Assembly: GCA_017429685.1 (NCBI GenBank)
Contig: JAFROL010000020.1
Coordinates: 1 to 64,000 of the forward strand
DNA: 64,000 nucleotides
Direction of reading: 5' to 3'
Source of the DNA: Bacteroidales bacterium
Lineage (GTDB): Bacteria > Bacteroidota > Bacteroidia > Bacteroidales > P3
This document shows positions 27,578 to 37,783 of the stretch, piece after piece (position 1 is the stretch's first letter; each line of letters opens with the position of its first letter). Under the pieces are notes generated by a model. It made no database searches. It saw nothing but the letters and a program-made list of their open reading frames with translations, and was not told where the DNA came from. Both the position numbers and the translations under genes were made by a program.

Positions 27578-30322
27578 TTGTTGCCCCGTTGTCTACATAG
27601 AATGATTGTTGTGCTTCCGGCAGTTGCGCTGCTGGCAGGATGCTCTACGCAAAAGGCGAAATGGGCCAACATCACCTATCACAACACCACGTGCCACTAT
27701 AACGTGTGGTGGAACGGCAACCAGAGTTTCCGCGAGGGCGTGAAGCAGCTGGGCCGCACGTTCAACGACGACTATACACAGATATTGCCGGTGTATCAGA
27801 TCGGCAGCAAGGAGAAGGCTATGGGTATCTATCCACAGATGGACAAGGCCATAGAGAAGGGCGTGAAGGGCATCAAGAAACACAGCATATATGTGCAGGG
27901 CCGCGAATATGTGAAGTATGTGAAAAACTGCTACTTGCTGACGGCATACGCCACGTTCTACAAACAGGACTATGCCGCAACGGCCAATACCTGCCGCCTG
28001 ATAATCTCGCAATACAGCGGCAGCACTGAGTCCGACGAGGCCCGTATCCTCCTGGCACGCTGTATGACGCAGGAAAAGCAGTATAGTGAAGCCGAGTCGG
28101 CTCTCGACCTGCTGGTCAACGAGCAGGAGAAGGACAATTTTTCGCCCAAGCTGTCGGATAAGCTGTATATGGCTATGATAGAGGCTGTTTTGCCGCAGGA
28201 GAAATATAAGAAGTCGGTGCAGTATATTCGTCTGGCCCTCGACGAGACGACCGACCGCCGCACCAAGGCACGTCTCTATTTCATTATGGCACAGATATAT
28301 CAGAAGCTTGAGAAGCGTCCAACGGCAACAAAATACTATGAAAAGGTGCTCAAGTGCCGTCCGGACTATGTGATGGAGTTCAACGCGAGGATAAATATCG
28401 CCTCCTGTGCCAACGAGGAGCACACAAATCTGGCCGATGTCGAGAAAAGCCTCGACAAAATGCTGAAAGACAAGAAAAACGAGGAATTCAAAGACCAGAT
28501 ATACTATGCCAAGGGCGAGATGTACCTGGGTATGAAGGATGCCAAGAAGGCTTGCGACAATTTCAAATATTCGGTTGCGGCCGCCAACGGCAACCCGTCG
28601 CAAAAAGCCAAGTCGGCCCTGCGCCTGGCCGATGTGCTGTATGAACTCTATGAAAACTACGACGAGGCGCAGATCTACTACGATACGGCGATGAGCATCA
28701 TCAAGTCGGGCTATCCCAACTATGACGAGATCCGCTCGCGATATAACACGCTTACAGCACTGGTCGAAAACACTAGGGTTATCTATCGCAACGACAGCCT
28801 GTTGCTTTGGGCCGATATGGATCCTTCGAAGCGCTCAAAGCTTATAGAAAAGAAAATTGCCGACCTGCGACAGCAGGAAGCCGAAGAAGCCGAAAGGCAG
28901 ATGATCGCCGAACTGAACCAAGACGCTCTGGCCCAGCAGAACACGCTGCAAGGCGACTGGTATTTCTACAACCACAACACCGTTGCGAAGGGCAAGCAGA
29001 CCTTCCGCCAGCGATGGGGGGTGCGAACGCTGGACGACTACTGGTTCCTGTCTAACCGCAACAGTTTCGCTATGAGTTCTATGATTCCAGGAATGGAACC
29101 GCCGGCAGACGAGGTGGACGACAGCGACAGCACGGCATCGGACAGCACTGCGGTCCTGGCGTCGCGCGACAACCCCAACGACCCGCACTTCCCGGCATAC
29201 TACCTCAAAGACCTGCCTAAAACGCAGGGACAACGCGACACGATGCATCAGGAAATTGCACGCTGCCTGCTCAATGCCGGATATATCTATTATGACGGCA
29301 TCGAGAATACCGAGCGGGCGCTGGAATGCTATCTGCGTCTGGCCAAGGACTATCCCGATGCCGACGAGATAGTGCAGGCTTTCTATCAGCTGTGGCGCAT
29401 ATACAGCAAGCAGGGCAACACACCTCAGGCAAACTATTACAAGGATATGGTGCTGATGGGTTTCCCGGACTGCGACTATGCCAATATGATCCGCGACGAC
29501 GAATACTATCTGGAAATCATCAAGCGCTCGGAAGTGGCGCAGAACGAATATGGCACGGTCTACAGCCTGTACCGCCGCAAGAAATACAACGATGTCGTTG
29601 CGCACGTGGACCAGGCGCTGAACCTGTACAGCGAGGAACCGCTGATGGGTAAGTTCAAATACTGGAAGGGGCTGGCTTCGGCCCAGATGGGCGACACGAG
29701 TGTGGCAACGGCCACCTTCGAGTCGATCATCGCCGACTATGCCGACACGAGCCGTCTGGTGGAACTGGCCAAGGAACAACTCTTGTACATCCGCACAGGC
29801 TACTACGGCTCGGCTTCGGAAAACATATCGAGCGACGACGAGGAGCAAGGACGCCGCCGATACAGCGAGAATGTTCGCGACGTGGCCAACGCAACGACAA
29901 AGACCGACAGCGGCAACAGCGACGAGATGGAGGCTCTGCCACAGGAAAGCCTGATGTACCGGTACAAGGAAAATATGCAGCATTATGTGGCTGTGCTTAT
30001 CAACGACAAGAAAATTGTCGCCACACAGCTGCAGTATGCCATTGCGGACTTCAATATGCAGAACTATTCGAACAGCGGTTACAGGGCAAGTCCGTTGCTC
30101 TTCACCGACACGGTGCAGATGCTTACTATACACCGTTTCAAGAATGCCCAGGAGGCCGAGGACTACCGCACGCACCTGCTGCTGGAAGGTGGCCCGCTGA
30201 CGAAATACAATCCACAGGACTATGTCGTCTTCTCGATTTCGACGCAGAACTACAATACTTTCTACAACCAGAAAAACATTGAAGCGTATCGCAAATTTTA
30301 TGAATACTATTATAAAAAATAG
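27578..30322 (+). CDS. porW: PorW/SprE-like T9SS TPR lipoprotein
   Basis: PorW/SprE is an outer-membrane-associated lipoprotein needed for type IX secretion; it links the PorK/N ring to the translocon. The 914-residue protein has a lipobox (ALLAGC), the family start THYHNTTCHYNVWWNGN-like segment soon after it, then many TPR-type helices (about residues 100-420 and 560-740). The C-terminal domain includes the SPOR-like end (YVVFSISTQNYNTFY). TTG starts at 27578/27581 give a basic n-region and follow the AT leader directly; the ATG at 27602 would leave the signal peptide without positive charge. Bactofilin and atpZ follow, a neighbourhood I know from other Bacteroidota. Confidence 0.83.
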   Translation: MLPRCLHRMIVVLPAVALLAGCSTQKAKWANITYHNTTCHYNVWWNGNQSFREGVKQLGRTFNDDYTQILPVYQIGSKEKAMGIYPQMDKAIEKGVKGIKKHSIYVQGREYVKYVKNCYLLTAYATFYKQDYAATANTCRLIISQYSGSTESDEARILLARCMTQEKQYSEAESALDLLVNEQEKDNFSPKLSDKLYMAMIEAVLPQEKYKKSVQYIRLALDETTDRRTKARLYFIMAQIYQKLEKRPTATKYYEKVLKCRPDYVMEFNARINIASCANEEHTNLADVEKSLDKMLKDKKNEEFKDQIYYAKGEMYLGMKDAKKACDNFKYSVAAANGNPSQKAKSALRLADVLYELYENYDEAQIYYDTAMSIIKSGYPNYDEIRSRYNTLTALVENTRVIYRNDSLLLWADMDPSKRSKLIEKKIADLRQQEAEEAERQMIAELNQDALAQQNTLQGDWYFYNHNTVAKGKQTFRQRWGVRTLDDYWFLSNRNSFAMSSMIPGMEPPADEVDDSDSTASDSTAVLASRDNPNDPHFPAYYLKDLPKTQGQRDTMHQEIARCLLNAGYIYYDGIENTERALECYLRLAKDYPDADEIVQAFYQLWRIYSKQGNTPQANYYKDMVLMGFPDCDYANMIRDDEYYLEIIKRSEVAQNEYGTVYSLYRRKKYNDVVAHVDQALNLYSEEPLMGKFKYWKGLASAQMGDTSVATATFESIIADYADTSRLVELAKEQLLYIRTGYYGSASENISSDDEEQGRRRYSENVRDVANATTKTDSGNSDEMEALPQESLMYRYKENMQHYVAVLINDKKIVATQLQYAIADFNMQNYSNSGYRASPLLFTDTVQMLTIHRFKNAQEAEDYRTHLLLEGGPLTKYNPQDYVVFSISTQNYNTFYNQKNIEAYRKFYEYYYKK

Positions 30323-30354
30323 TTCTTTACGATTCATATACAAATCAATATAAA

Positions 30355-30744
30355 ATGGCTAAATTCTCAGAAATGGAAACAACAATCAACACTATCGCCA
30401 AAGGAACAACAATCAAAGGCGCTGTCAGCGCTGTGGGCGACTTCCGTCTGGACGGCACTCTTGACGGAAACATCACCCTCAACGGCAAACTCGTTGTCGG
30501 TGAGTCGGGATTCATCAAAGGCAACGTCGTGTGCCAGAATGCCAATATCATCGGACGCGTGGAGGGCAATATCTCCGTCAAGGAGCTTCTGGCCCTGAAC
30601 AGCACCGCCAATGTCAAGGGCGACATACTGATCAACCGTCTCAGCATCGAACCTGGTGCCACCTTCTCAGGCTCGTGCCGTATGCTCGACGAGGTGCGCA
30701 AGGAAAACGAGATGCGTGCCGCCGACGAGGCAGAGGAGAACTGA
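30355..30744 (+). CDS. bactofilin (polymer-forming cytoskeletal protein)
   Basis: Bactofilins assemble without nucleotide into filaments that place cell-wall or surface machinery. The 129-residue protein has the right-handed beta-helix bactofilin core at about residues 12-110, with hydrophobic repeats (TTIKGAVSAVGDFRLDGTLDG, then NGKLVVGESGFIKGNVVC). An acidic tail follows (EMRAADEAEEN). No membrane segment is present. It starts 32 bases after porW and is likely in the same transcript. Confidence 0.92.
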   Translation: MAKFSEMETTINTIAKGTTIKGAVSAVGDFRLDGTLDGNITLNGKLVVGESGFIKGNVVCQNANIIGRVEGNISVKELLALNSTANVKGDILINRLSIEPGATFSGSCRMLDEVRKENEMRAADEAEEN

Positions 30745-30816
30745 CACTCGGTTAGTCAGTGATTGGTTTGCATACACCGTGCTGTGCTACAGAAACATCG
30801 TTGACAAAACCCACCG

Positions 30817-31017
30817 ATGCCAATGAAAGACTGGATACGCTACTCCACGTTGGGCATAGAAATGGCCGTTATCGTCGGTGCCGCCGTATGGGGCGGTGTG
30901 GCAATAGACCGCCACAGGGCATCGGCATTTCCGCTTTTCACGCTGCTTTTCACTGTCTTGGGTCTTGTTGTGGCTATCATAAGGCTGGTCAGGTCTACGC
31001 GTGATAGCGGAAAGTGA
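30817..31017 (+). CDS. atpZ: AtpZ/AtpI-like small membrane protein
   Basis: The 66-residue protein has two transmembrane helices (about 12-30 and 38-58: STLGIEMAVIVGAAVWGGVA and FTLLFTVLGLVVAIIRLV) with the charged loop DRHRAS between them. AtpZ/AtpI proteins assist assembly of F-type ATP synthase rings or Mg/Ca uptake. In many Bacteroidota the order is porW-bactofilin-atpZ-atp genes, but here a phosphotransferase follows and no atp genes are present. Start codons at 30817 and 30823 are both plausible. Confidence 0.8.
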   Translation: MPMKDWIRYSTLGIEMAVIVGAAVWGGVAIDRHRASAFPLFTLLFTVLGLVVAIIRLVRSTRDSGK

Positions 31018-31162
31018 AGAGGCATAGACTTTGTGTGGTTCGTGGCGTCGTTTGTGCACTGCGGCTCCATTTGAATGAATGTGAATGTTGACCGGTGATT
31101 CGACAACAAAAATCAAAACTCCCGTTTTGTGCATCTTTTAACTTCTAACATTTAGAACCAAA

Positions 31163-32584
31163 TTGGAACAACTTTTTGAACTATGGGCCGGCGAGCCCTG
31201 CAAAAACAAGATTCAGCTTACGGCCAACGGGTCCAACCGACTGTACTACAGGTTGGAAGGCGATACGCATAGTTGTATTGCCGCAAAGAACCACAATGTG
31301 CGTGAGAACGAGGCCTTCTTCTCGTTTGCGGCACAGATGCGGCAACGTGGAGTTAACGTGCCTGAAGTCTATGCTGTCAGTGACGACCGCACCACCTACC
31401 TTCAGCAGGATTTGGGCAATGTGACGCTGTACACCTATTTGACGTCGCGGAAAACGAATGGGGTAGATGTCAGCGAGCCAATGCGCGAACTCTACAAGCG
31501 TGTCATCGACCAGCTTATAGCTATGCAGACCTCCTGCGATGATGTCGATTTTGGCTTGGCCTATCCGCGGTCGACCTTCGATGCGCAGGCTATCCAGTGG
31601 GATTTGAACTATTTCAAGTACTATTTTCTGCGCCTCTTCCATATTCCTTTTGATGAGCAGTTGCTGGAGGACGATTTCCGTGTTTTTACGGATTTTCTTC
31701 TCGAAGGCGATTGTGGCCATTTTGTCCATCGCGACTTTCAGTCGAGGAATATTATGCTTTTTGACGAAAAGATATACTTTATTGATTTTCAAGGTGCGCG
31801 ACGCGGTGCTGCTCAGTATGACCTTGCATCGTTGCTTTACAGCTCGAAGTCGGACATACCTGAGGATATGCGTCTTGAGCTGCTGGAGTACTACATCCGG
31901 CAACGACAGCAGACGGACCCTTCGGGGCACTTCGACCCTGTGGCGTTCCGCGACAAGTTCTATGGATATGTTCTTGTGCGTATGATGCAGGCTATGGGAG
32001 CCTACGGCTATCGCGGCGTCATTGAGAAAAAAGACTATTTCGTCAAGAGTATTCCATATGCTGTACGCAACTTGCGCCGGATTATCGACACTGTAGTGCT
32101 GCCTGTCGATTTGCCGCACCTTGGTGGCGTTTGGCGTGCCATAACGGAGATGGCGGACTATGCCGACAGCGACAACGGTCTGCTTGTGAGCGTTTTCAGC
32201 TTTAGCTACCGTAGCGGTATCCCATACGACAAGAGCGGCAATGGTGGCGGATATGTTTTCGATTGTCGTGCGCTACCCAATCCCGGATTGTATGACGAGT
32301 ACCGTCTGCTTAACGGGCGTGACAAGGCTGTGATAGACTTTTTCGAGCAGCATCCTGAGACAGAACAGTATCTGTCGTCGGTGCGGGCCATCGTGGCGCA
32401 GTCGGTCAAGTCGTACATTGAGAAGGGCTATACTCGCCTGATGATCAATTTCGGGTGTACCGGCGGACGGCACCGTTCGGTGTACTGTGCCGAACAGATA
32501 GCACGCTACATCCAAGACAACTTCGATTGTCGTGTGACCCTCCATCATCTGGAACAGAGCAAGCTGACAAAAGTTGAAAGTTGA
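31163..32584 (+). CDS. APH-type kinase fused to RapZ C-terminal domain
   Basis: The 473-residue protein has two parts. Residues 1-320 are an aminoglycoside-phosphotransferase-like kinase, with VHRDFQSRNIMLFDEKIYFIDFQ as catalytic and metal-binding loops, related to AmgK-type sugar kinases. Residues 345-473 match the RapZ C-terminal domain (FGCTGGRHRSVYCAEQIARYI), which in E. coli RapZ binds the small RNA GlmZ and glucosamine-6-phosphate. The fusion occurs in other Bacteroidota. The only start compatible with the full kinase domain is TTG at 31163. The usual neighbour, a MurU/RmlA-like nucleotidyltransferase, is absent here. Confidence 0.83.
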   Translation: MEQLFELWAGEPCKNKIQLTANGSNRLYYRLEGDTHSCIAAKNHNVRENEAFFSFAAQMRQRGVNVPEVYAVSDDRTTYLQQDLGNVTLYTYLTSRKTNGVDVSEPMRELYKRVIDQLIAMQTSCDDVDFGLAYPRSTFDAQAIQWDLNYFKYYFLRLFHIPFDEQLLEDDFRVFTDFLLEGDCGHFVHRDFQSRNIMLFDEKIYFIDFQGARRGAAQYDLASLLYSSKSDIPEDMRLELLEYYIRQRQQTDPSGHFDPVAFRDKFYGYVLVRMMQAMGAYGYRGVIEKKDYFVKSIPYAVRNLRRIIDTVVLPVDLPHLGGVWRAITEMADYADSDNGLLVSVFSFSYRSGIPYDKSGNGGGYVFDCRALPNPGLYDEYRLLNGRDKAVIDFFEQHPETEQYLSSVRAIVAQSVKSYIEKGYTRLMINFGCTGGRHRSVYCAEQIARYIQDNFDCRVTLHHLEQSKLTKVES

Positions 32585-32736
32585 CCGTCGAAAAATGATG
32601 AAAAACGGCATCCGAGCCCTTTGTTGCCGTAAAAAGAAACATATTTTTGACTGTTGTAAAAAGTTGTCAATTATATTGTTGTGGAAGGATGTTATTTTTT
32701 TTCGCTTCGAGCGCAGTATAGTTTCATAATTATTCG

Positions 32737-32744
32737 TATATTTG
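32737..32744 (+). promoter_or_regulatory. Bacteroidota -7 promoter element
   Basis: TATATTTG fits TAnnTTTG, 43 bases before the ATG at 32787. Confidence 0.6.
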
Positions 32745-32786
32745 CAAATTCAAATTGAAAAATAAAAACAAAAAAATACTAATAAA

Positions 32787-33512
32787 ATGAGCAAGACTGG
32801 ATCTATTATCCTTAAGAGTGTACTCGGTCTACTGATCGTGTTTCTCATCGTTATGATTTTCCTTTGCATCAACCGTCCGCAACAGCGTGAGTCTGAGTTC
32901 TATACCCGTCGTGACGCCTGTGGCGAAAAGTTGAAAGTAATCCGTACCCTCGAAGAGGCTCACAAACAGGCTTATGGCACCTATTGTGGCGACTTCGACA
33001 CGCTGCTTATTAACCTCAAAAAGCAGGAACAGCGTGTGATGAAAAAAGAGAAAGCAGAGAACGCTCCTGACTCGGTGTATGATATGCCCGAACTGGAAGC
33101 TATCCGCAAGGGTTGGATTGTCCAGAAAGAGGTTTTGGTTGTCCCTCTGGAAAAACTTCGCGAGGACAAAAAGCTTTCACTCACCGATGAGCAACTGGCC
33201 GACGTGATTTATGTTCCCTATACCCACAAGCAGACCAAGTTCACCCTGAAGGCTGACTCGGTAGCCGCATCGCTTTCGGGTGCCGGTGGCAAACTGCCGA
33301 CCTTCGAGGCTTACGTCACCCTCGACGACCTTTATGCCGACTATACCAGCGAAGAGAGCCAGGGCGGTTTCCACAAGTTTGTGGAACTCTTCACCGGCAG
33401 TGATGCCCAGTGGCTTATCAACAAAAAGGCCGACCTGAAAGATAAGGGCAAGTTCCTTGGATGGAAAGTTGGTGATATTACAGCCCCTGTCACTGAAGGC
33501 AACTTTGAATAA
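32787..33512 (+). CDS. hypothetical protein, one N-terminal transmembrane helix
   Basis: I do not recognise a named family. The 241-residue protein has a membrane helix at about residues 9-29 (LKSVLGLLIVFLIVMIFLCI) and then a soluble, probably periplasmic, region. The segment CGEKLKVIRTLEEAHKQAYG followed by TYCGDFDTLL loosely recalls pseudopilin-like proteins, but there is no prepilin cleavage motif, so I do not call it a pilin. The gene has its own promoter and stands between the APH-RapZ and DUF3822 genes. Confidence 0.8.
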   Translation: MSKTGSIILKSVLGLLIVFLIVMIFLCINRPQQRESEFYTRRDACGEKLKVIRTLEEAHKQAYGTYCGDFDTLLINLKKQEQRVMKKEKAENAPDSVYDMPELEAIRKGWIVQKEVLVVPLEKLREDKKLSLTDEQLADVIYVPYTHKQTKFTLKADSVAASLSGAGGKLPTFEAYVTLDDLYADYTSEESQGGFHKFVELFTGSDAQWLINKKADLKDKGKFLGWKVGDITAPVTEGNFE

Positions 33513-33614
33513 TTAAACAGAAATTCTGGTGTAGAAAGTTGGGATTTGGAATCCATCGCAGATGCAGGGTTTCAACTCTCAACTTTCACCATAAAACAAT
33601 AAACCCCAACTCCA

Positions 33615-34442
33615 ATGTCATATTCATTCGACAAACTTATTACATCGGACAAGGCGGTTGCACAATATGAAAAAAGATTATCCATTTGCCTAACGTCAAA
33701 TGGATTTTCTTTTTCGGTGACCGATATCCTCGACGAGCTTTTGTCTCTTGGAACAGTGCAGTGCAAGACTGACGCTCCGATGCCTCAATTGCTGGCCGAT
33801 ATCAAGGGGGCTTTGGCAGAGGCTGGCATACAGTCTTACGGCCTCAAGGAGGCCGAACTTGTTGTTGTGAGCCGTCAGTTTGTATGGATACCTCAACATC
33901 TTTATGACGCTACGAAAGAGCGCACCTATCTGGATACGCTTTGCAAGGTGAAACAGGGATATGGTGTCTTTAGTGACCACAACGACTTGATTAAAGCCAA
34001 TATAGTGTTCAGTGCCGACAACAATATTGTTTCGGCTTTCCGCATCGCTGTGCCGGGCATCAGAATCCGTTGCCAGCATAGCAAAATGGTCAATGCCACT
34101 CTCCTGGAGCAAAGTGACCAGAGGTCTCTGATGCTTATTAACCTTCGTGACGGTGAGTCGGATTTTGCCATCTTTGGAAATAAAAAGCTCGAGATTTCGA
34201 ACACTTACGATTGTGTCAATTTCGACGAGACGATGTATTATGCACTCAACTTGACCCGCCAGTTCCATCTTGAAGATGCTCGTTTGCTGGTGGCTGTCTG
34301 TGGTGAGGCCGACAGAGAGCGTTTTGCGATACTCAGGAACTATTTCCCCAGTCTGGCACTTTATACTGGGCGCCCGCTGACGTTGCCTGTCGCTGAGATG
34401 CAGCACATACACACCTATCGTCACGCTCTAATACTGTCATAA
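33615..34442 (+). CDS. DUF3822 family protein
   Basis: The 275-residue cytosolic protein belongs to a Bacteroidota family almost always encoded directly before rsmD, as here (6 bases apart). The fold is suggested to be actin/ASKHA-like by family resemblance, with a beta-rich centre (SDFAIFGNKKLEISNTY) and a C-terminal PVAEMQHIHTYRHALILS. Function is unknown; the linkage suggests a role with rRNA methylation or ribosome assembly. The leader contains a CAACTCTCAACTTTCACC repeat (about 33572-33590). Confidence 0.8.
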   Translation: MSYSFDKLITSDKAVAQYEKRLSICLTSNGFSFSVTDILDELLSLGTVQCKTDAPMPQLLADIKGALAEAGIQSYGLKEAELVVVSRQFVWIPQHLYDATKERTYLDTLCKVKQGYGVFSDHNDLIKANIVFSADNNIVSAFRIAVPGIRIRCQHSKMVNATLLEQSDQRSLMLINLRDGESDFAIFGNKKLEISNTYDCVNFDETMYYALNLTRQFHLEDARLLVAVCGEADRERFAILRNYFPSLALYTGRPLTLPVAEMQHIHTYRHALILS

Positions 34443-34447
34443 GTGAT

Positions 34448-34993
34448 ATGCGTATCATTGCCGGAAGTTTGAGAGGCAGGCGCCTAAACCCACCAGCCAA
34501 CCTGCCGGTCCGTCCGACGACGGATATGGCTCGCGAGAGTCTGTTCAACATTCTGAATAATTATGTCGATTATGAGGAATGTACGGTGATGGATTTGTTT
34601 GCCGGTACGGGCGCCGTAAGTTTGGAGTTTGTGTCGCGTGGTGTGAAGAACGTTACGAGCATAGACATCAACAATGCCTGTACGGAGTATATAAAGACGG
34701 CTGCACGCCAGATGAATGTCGATAACATACACGTTGTACGCGCCGATGTGTTCGACCTGTTGAAACGGGCCTACAAGAAGTTCGACATCATTTTTGCCGA
34801 CCCGCCCTATGCCTTGCAGGACTTGCCTAAACTGCCAGACATAGTGTTCGGAAGCGAAGTGCTCAACGAAGACGGTATTTTTATCCTGGAGCATCCGAAG
34901 GAATTTTCGTTTGAGGAGCATCCTCATTTTTGGCAGCACAGGGCATATGGCAAGGTCAATTTCACTTTTTTTGCAATGAAGTTGAGCGAGTGA
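34448..34993 (+). CDS. rsmD: 16S rRNA (guanine966-N2)-methyltransferase
   Basis: RsmD methylates G966 of 16S rRNA with S-adenosylmethionine. The 181-residue protein starts with MRIIAGSLRGRRL, typical for the family. It has the SAM-binding motif VMDLFAGTGAVSLEFVSRG at about residues 45-63 and the catalytic motif ADPPYALQDL near residue 117. It follows DUF3822 by 6 bases in a two-gene operon, and a tandem repeat array follows its stop. Confidence 0.95.
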   Translation: MRIIAGSLRGRRLNPPANLPVRPTTDMARESLFNILNNYVDYEECTVMDLFAGTGAVSLEFVSRGVKNVTSIDINNACTEYIKTAARQMNVDNIHVVRADVFDLLKRAYKKFDIIFADPPYALQDLPKLPDIVFGSEVLNEDGIFILEHPKEFSFEEHPHFWQHRAYGKVNFTFFAMKLSE

Positions 34994-34995
34994 CT

Positions 34996-35088
34996 TAGTT
35001 CTTTTTAAACTTTAACATTAACTTTAACCTTAACCTTAACTTTAACCTTAACTTTAACTTTAACTTTAACTTTAACTTTAACCTTAGC
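34996..35088. repeat. tandem array of ACTTTA / ACCTTA units
   Basis: Six-base units ACTTTA, ACATTA and ACCTTA are repeated about 13 times between rsmD and purC, with mixing of T and C at the third position. No hairpin or spacer is visible. Confidence 0.88.
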
Positions 35089-35144
35089 TACTAATACATC
35101 AACATATCAATTTGATATAAACAATAATAAACAAAGTATAATAT

Positions 35145-36092
35145 ATGCAAGCAATAGTTAAAACCGATTTTCATTTTCCAAAACAAAAGAGCCTTTATGT
35201 TGGCAAGGTTCGTGATGTGTATAACATCGACGACAAGTATATGGCAATGGTTGTCAGTGACCGTATTTCGGCATTCGACGTGGTGCTGCCCAAGGGTATC
35301 CCGTTCAAAGGACAGGTACTGAACCAGATCGCTGCCAAGTTCCTCGATGCCACTGCTGACATTGTCCCCAACTGGAAGCTGGCCACTCCCGACCCGATGG
35401 TCACCGTCGGCTTGAAGTGCGAAGGGTTCCGTGTCGAGATGATTGTCCGTGGTTATCTGGCAGGTTCGGCTTGGCGCGAGTATAAGGCTGGCAACCGTGT
35501 GCTTTGTGGCATCAAGCTGCCCGAAGGAATGGTTGAGAACCAGAAGTTTCCGACTCCAATAGTGACGCCGACCACCAAGGCTGACGAAGGTCACGACGAA
35601 AACATTTCGCGCGAGGAGATTATCCGTACCGGCCTTGTGTCGAAAGAGGACTACGATATGCTTGAGAAGTATTCGCTTCAGCTCTTCCAGCGCGGTACCG
35701 AGATTGCAGCCAAGAAGGGTCTGATTCTTGTCGACACGAAATATGAGTTCGGCAAGCGCGACGGCAAGATATATCTTATCGATGAGATACACACCCCCGA
35801 CTCGTCGCGCTATTTCTATGCCGACGGATACGAGGAGCGCCAGGCCAAAGGCGAACATCAGCGCCAGCTGAGCAAGGAGTTTGTCCGTGAGTGGCTTATG
35901 GAGAACGGATTTCAAGGCAAAGAGGGTCAGAAGGTTCCCGAGATGACCGACGAGATTGTCAACTCCATCACCGACCGCTATATTGAGCTCTATGAGCATA
36001 TTACCGGCGAGAAGTTTGTCAAGGCTGACGACTGCACCAATGTTGAGGCACGTATTGAGAAGAATGTGACAGAATGCTTGGCTAAGTTATGA
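35145..36092 (+). CDS. purC: phosphoribosylaminoimidazole-succinocarboxamide synthase
   Basis: PurC condenses CAIR with aspartate using ATP to form SAICAR in purine synthesis. The 315-residue protein is of the longer, eukaryote-like length found in Bacteroidota. Visible signatures are [20 protein letters not shown] near the N-terminus, [16 protein letters not shown], and [17 protein letters not shown]. Its last four bases overlap the next gene's start (ATGA), so purC and the transporter are co-translated. Confidence 0.96.
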   Translation: MQAIVKTDFHFPKQKSLYVGKVRDVYNIDDKYMAMVVSDRISAFDVVLPKGIPFKGQVLNQIAAKFLDATADIVPNWKLATPDPMVTVGLKCEGFRVEMIVRGYLAGSAWREYKAGNRVLCGIKLPEGMVENQKFPTPIVTPTTKADEGHDENISREEIIRTGLVSKEDYDMLEKYSLQLFQRGTEIAAKKGLILVDTKYEFGKRDGKIYLIDEIHTPDSSRYFYADGYEERQAKGEHQRQLSKEFVREWLMENGFQGKEGQKVPEMTDEIVNSITDRYIELYEHITGEKFVKADDCTNVEARIEKNVTECLAKL

Positions 36093-37699
36093 AGCGCATT
36101 CCGCATACATTCACTATTGTTTTTATACTGATAGTATTCGCCGCCCTGCTAACGTGGATTGTTCCGGGCGGCGAATTTGTCAGGGAGACTGTCGAAGTTG
36201 TCAACGCCGACGGCAGTATGTCGTCGCGTGAAGTGGTTAAGGGCGACTCGTTCCATTTTGTCGACCGCCAGCCTCAGACGTGGCAGATCTTCTCGTCGCT
36301 GTTTTCTGGTTTTTGCGACAAAGCCGACATCATCATTTTCATCCTTATGGTTGGTGGCGCTTTCTGGATTCTCAACAACAGTCGCGCCATCGATATAGGT
36401 GTTATGGCTTTTTTGCGCCGTGTGCAGCGGCTGAACCGTTTCCGTATCTTTCAGAAGATAGGGCTGGATAATGTAATCATATCGTTGATAATGATAATGT
36501 TCAGTCTTTTTGGCGCTGTTTTCGGAATGAGCGAAGAGACGATAGCCTTTGTTGTTATCTTTGTTCCGTTGGCTATTTCGATGGGCTATGATTCAATCGT
36601 GGGCGTGTGTATGTGCTATATGGCGGCGCACGTTGGTTTTGCGGGAGCGATGCTCAATCCCTTTACTATTGGCATTGCACAGGGTATTGCTGGACTGCCG
36701 TTGTTTTCGGGTCTTGAGTACCGTTTCTTCTGCTGGATTGTATTGACGATAATTGGCATTGTGTTTGTTCTGCTTTATGCCAGACGAGTGAAACGTCATC
36801 CAGAAAAATCGCCTGTGTACAAACTGGATGCATATTGGCGCGAACGTACCCAGCAGCAGACAAGCACGCAGGTGAAATACTATACGCCACGAGTAGCGTG
36901 GATAGTGTACATATTGCTTGGTGCGGTATTGGTGTGGTGTGGTGTTCGTTACCCGCTGACCACGATAGCCATAGGCAATGGCAGCGCAGAAGTGTGCCTG
37001 ATGCCGGTTTTTGCCGGGCTCTTTCTGCTTACGGGATTTGTCGCCCTCCGCAAATCGGTGCATTTCTTTATACTAGACTTGCTGGTATTCACCATATTGT
37101 ACCTTGTTGTCGGTGTCCTGGGCTATGATTGGTATGTTATGGAGATCTCGGCACTGTTTCTGGCTATGGGTCTTCTTGCCGGTATTGCCGACAAGCAGAG
37201 TGCCGATGATATTGCGAAGCTTTTCCTTGCGGGCTGCAAGGACATTTTGTCGGCGGCTCTCGTTGTCGGATTGGCCAGTGGTATCATTTTTATACTGCGC
37301 GACGGAAAGGTCATTGATACAATACTTTATGGGCTTACACGCTCGCTGGCGAGGGCAGGAGAGGTAACATCGATGGGTGCTATGTATGCTTTCCAGACGA
37401 TGCTCAATATCATTATGCCTTCAGGTTCGGCAAAAGCGGCACTGACGATGCCCATTATGTCGCAGTTCGCCGACCTTACTAATATCTCGCGTCAGGCTGT
37501 GGTGCTTGCCTTCCAGTTTGGCGATGGGTTCACCAATATGCTTACTCCGACATCGGGGGTGCTTATAGGCTGTCTGGGTGTCGCCAAGATACCTTATGCC
37601 ACCTGGCTCAAGTGGGTGTGGAAATTCATCCTTCTGCTGATTGTCGTCGGCTTCCTTCTGATCCTTCCGACAATGTATTTCCATTTTCCAGGATTCTGA
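36089..37699 (+). CDS. yfcC: YfcC family inner-membrane transporter
   Basis: The 536-residue membrane protein has about 12 hydrophobic helices. The start [20 protein letters not shown] followed by WIVPGGEF is diagnostic of the YfcC group, within the DcuC/ArsB-like ion transporter superfamily. Members are predicted to carry dicarboxylates, amino acids or basic peptides, and the substrate is not established. The conserved region [19 protein letters not shown] lies near residues 440-460. It overlaps purC by 4 bases, without obvious metabolic link. Confidence 0.85.
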   Translation: MKRIPHTFTIVFILIVFAALLTWIVPGGEFVRETVEVVNADGSMSSREVVKGDSFHFVDRQPQTWQIFSSLFSGFCDKADIIIFILMVGGAFWILNNSRAIDIGVMAFLRRVQRLNRFRIFQKIGLDNVIISLIMIMFSLFGAVFGMSEETIAFVVIFVPLAISMGYDSIVGVCMCYMAAHVGFAGAMLNPFTIGIAQGIAGLPLFSGLEYRFFCWIVLTIIGIVFVLLYARRVKRHPEKSPVYKLDAYWRERTQQQTSTQVKYYTPRVAWIVYILLGAVLVWCGVRYPLTTIAIGNGSAEVCLMPVFAGLFLLTGFVALRKSVHFFILDLLVFTILYLVVGVLGYDWYVMEISALFLAMGLLAGIADKQSADDIAKLFLAGCKDILSAALVVGLASGIIFILRDGKVIDTILYGLTRSLARAGEVTSMGAMYAFQTMLNIIMPSGSAKAALTMPIMSQFADLTNISRQAVVLAFQFGDGFTNMLTPTSGVLIGCLGVAKIPYATWLKWVWKFILLLIVVGFLLILPTMYFHFPGF

Positions 37700-37783
37700 T
37701 ATGTCAGTCTGCTCGTGGTTTTCTGCATATGACGGCCGCAACTTCAAGCAGACATTTTCTGAGCACTAAAAATAATTGGTTTT

